From JAAEPI01 sp964352625 (GTDB lineage Bacteria; Bacteroidota; Bacteroidia; Cytophagales; Cyclobacteriaceae), in NCBI GenBank assembly GCA_964352625.1, contig CAYGSD010000013.1:1-64000 (forward strand): DNA of 64,000 nt, in the 5' to 3' direction. The notes below the pieces were generated by a model. The model did not search any database, was not told the origin of the DNA, and saw nothing but the letters and a program-made list of their open reading frames with translations. Position numbers and translations under genes: made by a program. This document shows, in pieces, positions 59,384 to 64,000 of the stretch. Within the stretch, counting starts at the first letter, position 1. The number at the start of each line of letters is the position of its first letter.

Positions 59384-60597
59384 AAAATTAAAATTTTGCG
59401 TGATTTAATGGTGTTTCTTAGTATTCGAACACGCAATTTTTTGTTATTTCTTCCTCTAAGAAGAGAATTGATCCCATTAAGATTTGTAGTTGACAAACTG
59501 AGTCCATTGATTGAAAGTATAACATCGTCAACTAGTATTCCAGCTCTTTCTGCGGGGGAATTGTCCCTTATGCTTTCTACTTTTAGAGTATCAAGAAAAG
59601 ACCCTTTAACGATTAAACTCAAACCGCTCATGTCATACTCAAATGGCTTTTTGTATTGTTTACCCTTTGAAAAGTACACCGCCTGATTTTGATAGTCGAA
59701 TACAGGGTTTATTCTAGACAATAGTTCACCACCAAGGGTTCCTTGACGAGAGCCCCTTTTAATGGCCTGACTATAGGCATCTAATTCCGGAATTGAGACT
59801 ATCACATCTTTAAAGGATAGTCCTTTAATATCTACACTTTGAAGTCTTCCTAATTTTCCTGGTATGTCACCACCTAGACCAGCTCCAAGAGTGGTTTGAA
59901 TTGTTGTTTTTGGAAGAGATATTTTGGATTGTGAAGCATCTAATAAGAGAGCATGGCTAGCCCCACTATCAACCATTAGCTTTACACTATCCGAGATCAC
60001 ACCTTGCGAGAGACTCATATTTACATAGGGTTTAGAACCATTAATGTCAATATCGAACCGTTGATGTCGCCTACTGGGTTTGAATTTATCATTTCGATAC
60101 AATCTAAGTACATTATCATCATAGTCAATTTCAACAGCGAATCTGGTGAAAAGATCTCCACCTAAAATGCCATGTACTCTTTGCCCCATTCGTTCTGATA
60201 ATTTCAGATAGTTGTCATCAAGTACAAGCAAGTTCATGTTATGACCAATAATACCACCTGGTAGTTCATAAATAAGCCCCTGACTTACAAACGCACTTAT
60301 TGAATCATTAATCCCAGCACCAGCTATGGTTATCTTTCTTATGTATTCGACTCCAAGAAGAGGCGCAAAATCGGGCTCTGTAAGAATGGCAGTTTCTACA
60401 CCAGTATCAAGAATAAACTTTAGAGGTAGAAACCTATTAACGGTAACCGGAATTACCACGAGATTATTGATTAATTCTATTGGGATTTCAACTTTATTCT
60501 TATCCTCAGGCATCTTGAAGCCTATCTCCGTTTGGCCATTGAGATGAAAACCAACGGATATCAACAGGATTAGGCAGAATAGACGGTACTTTCTCAT
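59368..60597 (-). CDS. Two-lobed retropepsin-like aspartyl protease with PDZ domain
   Basis: A 409-residue exported protein (signal peptide MRKYRLFCLILLISVGFHLNG). Two aspartyl protease lobes occur in one chain: FILDTGVETA (Asp64) and LMVDSGASHA (Asp about 210), each followed by a strand-rich region with flap-like GHNMNL or GGELLSR segments. A PDZ domain ends the protein (about 325-400: VESIRDNSPAERAGILVDDVIL). The Asp-Thr-Gly and Asp-Ser-Gly motifs are intact, so a working pseudo-dimeric site is plausible. Substrate unknown. It converges on the giant surface-protein gene, the only hint of a possible relation. Confidence 0.88.
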   Translation of the reverse strand: MRKYRLFCLILLISVGFHLNGQTEIGFKMPEDKNKVEIPIELINNLVVIPVTVNRFLPLKFILDTGVETAILTEPDFAPLLGVEYIRKITIAGAGINDSISAFVSQGLIYELPGGIIGHNMNLLVLDDNYLKLSERMGQRVHGILGGDLFTRFAVEIDYDDNVLRLYRNDKFKPSRRHQRFDIDINGSKPYVNMSLSQGVISDSVKLMVDSGASHALLLDASQSKISLPKTTIQTTLGAGLGGDIPGKLGRLQSVDIKGLSFKDVIVSIPELDAYSQAIKRGSRQGTLGGELLSRINPVFDYQNQAVYFSKGKQYKKPFEYDMSGLSLIVKGSFLDTLKVESIRDNSPAERAGILVDDVILSINGLSLSTTNLNGINSLLRGRNNKKLRVRILRNTIKSRKILILKRAI

Positions 60598-60652
60598 TAG
60601 GTGATTCTGAAGGTAAACAATAAACTACCTTTCTCCCCTAATTTTAACTTGA

Positions 60653-63559
60653 CTACTCTAGCAAATCTTTTATGTCATCTTGGCTCAGCTCTTTCATAAA
60701 CTTTTCCTCGATGGTTACAATATCGCCAGCTAGTTTCAACTTCGATTGCTGAAGTTTAAGGATTTTCTCCTCGACAGTGTCCCTGGCGATAAACTTATAA
60801 CTAAACACTTTTTGAGTCTGTCCGATCCGGTGGGCTCTATCAACGGCTTGTGCTTCGGCGGCAGGATTCCACCAAGGGTCCAAAATGAAAACATAATCAG
60901 CGGAGGTTAGGTTAAGACCTAAACCGCCGGCTTTTAGCGAAATAAGAAAAGTGTTGATCTGATTTTCTGTTTGAAATTTTTCAACTTCAGCCTGCCGATC
61001 TTTGGTGGAGCCATCAAGGTAAGCAAAGGGTATTTTCTCCTGATTTAGAAAATTTCGCACGAGGTTAAGATGCTTCACGAATTGACTGAAAATCAATAAT
61101 TTGTGCTTCTTGCCAAGTGCATTTTGAATCATGTAGGTGATATCTTCGAATTTTCCCGAATCTCCAGCATACATGTCATCTACCAACAGCGGATGATTGG
61201 CAATTTGACGGAGACGAGTCAGGCCTTGGAGCAGAATCATGTGAGATTTCCTGACACCTTCTGCTTCGATCACATCAAAAATCTTGTTTTTGAATGCACT
61301 CTTTTCAGACTCGTAGAATTCCCGCTGCGAAGGAGACATTTCACAATACTTGATGTTTTCTACTTTTTCAGGCAGGTCTTTGGCTACTTGAGACTTCTCT
61401 CGTCTGAGAAGGAACGGTTTGACGAGTTTATTTAATCGTTCAGTCTTTTGAACGTCCTGCTTTTTCTCAATTGGAATCTGAAATTCTTTCTGAAAAAATT
61501 TACGATCACCAAGTAGGCCCGGATTCACAAAAGACATCTGCGACCAAAGATCCATGGTGCTGTTTTCGATAGGTGTGCCAGTAAGAATTAATTTTCGGCG
61601 TGACTTCAGTTTCCTTATGGCGGAGGCTATTCTGGAATCAGGATTTTTGATTGCCTGTGATTCATCCAGTATGATGTAATTGAAGTAGAACTCTTTCAAT
61701 AGTTCGGTATCTATTCGAGCGATTCCATAGCTCGTAAGTACAAGATCATACTTCCCGAAAATCTCCACATTCTTATTCCGGTTCGTTCCTGTATAGTTCA
61801 GGATTCGGAGTTGAGGGGTGAATTTTCGCGCCTCCATTTCCCAATTGTAAACGAGAGATGTTGGCATTACAAGTAGGCTTGTCGTTCCAGGATTGTTCTC
61901 TTTTTCGCTCTGTAATAGCGCCAGCGTCTGAACGGTTTTCCCAAGACCCATGTCATCTGCTAGGCATCCACCAAAGGCATACTCATCTAGAAATTTCATC
62001 CAGTTAAACCCCGCCTTCTGATAGGAACGCAACTCACCTCTGAAGCCTGCTGGATCATCGTATTCATGAATTTGTTCGAAAGTGGCCAGCCTTTCAAGCT
62101 TACGTGACATAACTACCCGAGCATGATCACCTGATTGCAAGTCCTTCACTAACGCGAGGTGTACCTTGTTCAACTGCGGGGAGTCATTTCCTTCTACAAA
62201 ATTGAAGAGATCAGAATACTCTGTGACCCAAGTGTCTGGAATTACCGCTATGGAGCCATCTGGCAAGGTGATTTCATGCTTGCCTCTCAGGATGGCCTTT
62301 CTGATCACGGAGAAGGGAATCTCGAATTCTCCAAAAAGGATTTTTGATTTGATGTCAAACCAATCAATTCCCTCATTGATCTCAATATCTATGCTTGCCT
62401 CGCCCAAAAAATATTTGGTTTGTTCGATTCCCTTTTGGGTTATCGAAAAACCTTTGCTTTCCAGCTCTTTTTTATTGGAGTACAGCCAATCGAAAGCGCG
62501 AGATTTATCCAATGTGGTTCTCGAGTTTTTTAAAGGAAGGCCTAATCTGGTCAGGTCTGCAAGAAAACCTTTCTCCAAATCGCTATCTCGCAGCACTTTT
62601 TGAAACTTGTAGGTGCCATCTACTTTCTCCATATGGACACCTACTTTTTCTATTTTATCTGCCCTGAAGGACTTGCCATTATATCCAAAACTCAGCTCGA
62701 AGAGAATTTTGTCTGCCTGAGTTTCCTTGTCTTCATCGAATAGGCTTCCTGTGGTGGAGGCGACTTCAGTGAAGGTTAAAAGTGGCTTGGGATGTAGGGA
62801 TGTCGTCTCTATTTGGAATCCCTTGGCGTGTACATCGAATGAAGCGACAATTGGCGCAACAAATTTCTGATAGTAGGTCTCTTCCACCTTACGAGGCACC
62901 TCAACAAACTTCTTTAAAAAGAAAGGCTTAATTTTCTTTCCATTCACGTCCTTTTTGAATCGAAATAGCGTGTCATTAGCGACAATGCAGCCAGGATCCT
63001 CCGCTAGCAAGTAGCTTCCATTTCTGTAGAAATCTATTTTTTCATCGAAAAGTTTGATTGTAGGGAAGTAGTGAGTGTTGTCCTCATTTCTATAAAAATG
63101 GAAAAGCACACTGGCTTCTTCTGCTGCGACGGTGAGCTCCTTCCACGTGGGCTCGCCATCTTTCCCCATTTCAAAAACACGCTTTCCGCCCAGTAGGGGA
63201 CAGATCGCAGAGCGCCTTCTTTCTACGTATGCATGAATTTCCTTCTGCAGAACCTCGTCTCCTTTGTCCTTGCTAAAGACCTGCAAAAAAAATTCGTTCG
63301 GCTTGATTTTCTTTTTCTGAAAGTGGTTAACCACCCGATCTTGCTGCATGGAATCCATCAGCTTGATGAGCTTGTAGTCAGTTTCATCTAGCTTTTCGTC
63401 AAACTCCTTTGCGTTGAGCGAGGAGATATTTTGATTGGAAAATGAGAGCTCGCCTTTAGGATTTAACTGCACGGCAAACGACTCAAACATATAGCCCAAG
63501 TACTCGTGCTCGAAAAGCGAATAGATGATTTCGAAAGGCTCCTCAGGAGAGACGTTCAT
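60653..63559 (-). CDS. SNF2-family DNA-dependent ATPase/helicase
   Basis: A 968-residue cytoplasmic protein. A long N-terminal part (about 1-510) of unknown fold precedes the Swi2/Snf2 core: motif I ADDMGLGKTVQTL (about 535), motif II DESQ (about 634), motif III LTGTPIENST, and in the C-terminal lobe LIFSQFVKHL, SLKAGGLGLNL and the arginine-finger region AVDRAHRIGQTQ. Such bacterial SNF2 proteins translocate on DNA and are often tied to RNA polymerase recycling or mobile defence loci. No defence genes are adjacent. It ends 55 bases before the protease gene start. Confidence 0.94.
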   Translation of the reverse strand: MNVSPEEPFEIIYSLFEHEYLGYMFESFAVQLNPKGELSFSNQNISSLNAKEFDEKLDETDYKLIKLMDSMQQDRVVNHFQKKKIKPNEFFLQVFSKDKGDEVLQKEIHAYVERRRSAICPLLGGKRVFEMGKDGEPTWKELTVAAEEASVLFHFYRNEDNTHYFPTIKLFDEKIDFYRNGSYLLAEDPGCIVANDTLFRFKKDVNGKKIKPFFLKKFVEVPRKVEETYYQKFVAPIVASFDVHAKGFQIETTSLHPKPLLTFTEVASTTGSLFDEDKETQADKILFELSFGYNGKSFRADKIEKVGVHMEKVDGTYKFQKVLRDSDLEKGFLADLTRLGLPLKNSRTTLDKSRAFDWLYSNKKELESKGFSITQKGIEQTKYFLGEASIDIEINEGIDWFDIKSKILFGEFEIPFSVIRKAILRGKHEITLPDGSIAVIPDTWVTEYSDLFNFVEGNDSPQLNKVHLALVKDLQSGDHARVVMSRKLERLATFEQIHEYDDPAGFRGELRSYQKAGFNWMKFLDEYAFGGCLADDMGLGKTVQTLALLQSEKENNPGTTSLLVMPTSLVYNWEMEARKFTPQLRILNYTGTNRNKNVEIFGKYDLVLTSYGIARIDTELLKEFYFNYIILDESQAIKNPDSRIASAIRKLKSRRKLILTGTPIENSTMDLWSQMSFVNPGLLGDRKFFQKEFQIPIEKKQDVQKTERLNKLVKPFLLRREKSQVAKDLPEKVENIKYCEMSPSQREFYESEKSAFKNKIFDVIEAEGVRKSHMILLQGLTRLRQIANHPLLVDDMYAGDSGKFEDITYMIQNALGKKHKLLIFSQFVKHLNLVRNFLNQEKIPFAYLDGSTKDRQAEVEKFQTENQINTFLISLKAGGLGLNLTSADYVFILDPWWNPAAEAQAVDRAHRIGQTQKVFSYKFIARDTVEEKILKLQQSKLKLAGDIVTIEEKFMKELSQDDIKDLLE

Positions 63560-63641
63560 GGTTGATTAAGGACAGGTTAATCTACGAAAATACCGTATGC
63601 ACCCTTCCAGACCAAGAGAAAAATGAGAAGAAATTTAGTGA

Positions 63642-64000
63642 TTATTGGAGGAGGTTGAGGTCCAAAGATTTAGCCGCTTTCCGAGCGGGCTGTAGGCTCG
63701 AAAGTATGGTAATAAAGACCACCACAAAAGCCGTGAGAACTACATCGAGCCATTCGATTTTTACAGGGTAAGCATCAGAGATTGCGCCGGGTACTCCCAT
63801 GCCCACAAGCCCAAACTCTTGCTGCACGCCGGCAATGAGCAAGCCCAACAAGAGCCCAATAGAAGCACCGGAAAAGGCAATGAGTGAACCTTCCGTCATG
63901 AAGGTTTTTCTGAGTAAATCCGCAGGAGCGCCCAGTGCCTTGAGAACCGCCAAGTCCTTTTTCTTATCAATCACGAGCATGCTCAGGGAGAAGTAGATGT
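63642..64000 (-). CDS. FtsX/LolE-type ABC transporter permease, C-terminal part (truncated by window edge)
   Basis: The frame is open to the window end; about 119 C-terminal residues are seen. Segment IYFSLSMLVIDKKKDLAVLKALGAP (broken: MLVIDKKKDLAVLKALG) is the cytoplasmic coupling region before the third transmembrane helix, followed by two helices (about GSLIAFSGASIGLLLGLLI and WLDVVLTAFVVVFITILS) and the closing LQPARKAAKSLDL. This is the C-terminal layout of the FtsX/MacB/LolCE permease superfamily, probably the lipoprotein-release permease. It lies 82 bases upstream of the SNF2 gene on the same strand. Confidence 0.85.
   Translation of the reverse strand, partial: IYFSLSMLVIDKKKDLAVLKALGAPADLLRKTFMTEGSLIAFSGASIGLLLGLLIAGVQQEFGLVGMGVPGAISDAYPVKIEWLDVVLTAFVVVFITILSSLQPARKAAKSLDLNLLQ

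Noticed and set aside
1..64000. tRNA, rRNA, prophage or insertion sequence
   Set aside because: No cloverleaf, rRNA core, integrase, transposase or phage structural gene was recognised on either strand.

Overview
The window comes from a member of the Bacteroidota, most likely a marine or free-living Cytophagales-type gliding bacterium. The evidence is a C-terminal piece of the gliding protein GldB at the left edge, a giant secreted protein ending in a type IX secretion (T9SS) sorting domain, several lipoproteins and secreted proteins of Bacteroidota type, a short anti-sigma-like protein paired with an ECF sigma factor, and weak Shine-Dalgarno sequences. Genus is not decidable from the sequence alone. 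No rRNA, tRNA, CRISPR array, prophage or insertion sequence was seen.

Layout. 1-7.5 kb: gldB end; a leftward cluster of a PLP transsulfuration-type enzyme, a glycosyltransferase and a MORN-like secreted protein, divergent from an Lrp/AsnC regulator; then leftward lemA, a DUF3137 gene and nth, and a sigma factor with a short anti-sigma-like protein. 7.7-12 kb: uvrA, overlapped by a HEPN/MNT (HepT/MntA-like) toxin-antitoxin pair, then an AT-rich thioredoxin-fold lipoprotein. 12-16 kb: rhodanese, DUF423, thiolase, a NarL/LuxR response regulator and a methyltransferase. 16-21 kb: a TAXI-type solute-binding lipoprotein divergent from a CASTOR/POLLUX-like ion channel, then glutamate dehydrogenase and two tiny membrane proteins. 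21-29.4 kb: housekeeping and small metabolic genes (class V aminotransferase, Rieske ferredoxin, Ca2+/cation antiporter, SDR, two TerB-like paralogues, arylamine N-acetyltransferase, tag, prfA). 29.4-60.6 kb: a beta-helix lipoprotein, a single 28.3-kb gene for a 9438-residue surface protein, and a convergent two-lobed aspartyl protease with a PDZ domain. 60.6-64 kb: a SNF2-family helicase and the end of an FtsX/LolE-type permease.

The centre of interest is the giant gene. It encodes an N-terminal signal peptide, 14 LamG/concanavalin-like domains, several Fn3- and Ig-like linkers, an IPT/TIG domain, about seven FG-GAP repeats, a YWTD propeller, an SPD-2/Hydin-like domain, eight tandem SPNGGE Ig-like modules in two blocks of four, seven copies of a roughly 155-residue module I cannot name, a GEVED domain, a short LRR stretch, a CNA-B-like domain with an Arg-rich insert, and a C-terminal T9SS type A sorting domain. 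It looks like a cell-surface adhesin or matrix protein exported by the same secretion and gliding machinery to which GldB belongs. Its ligand is unknown.
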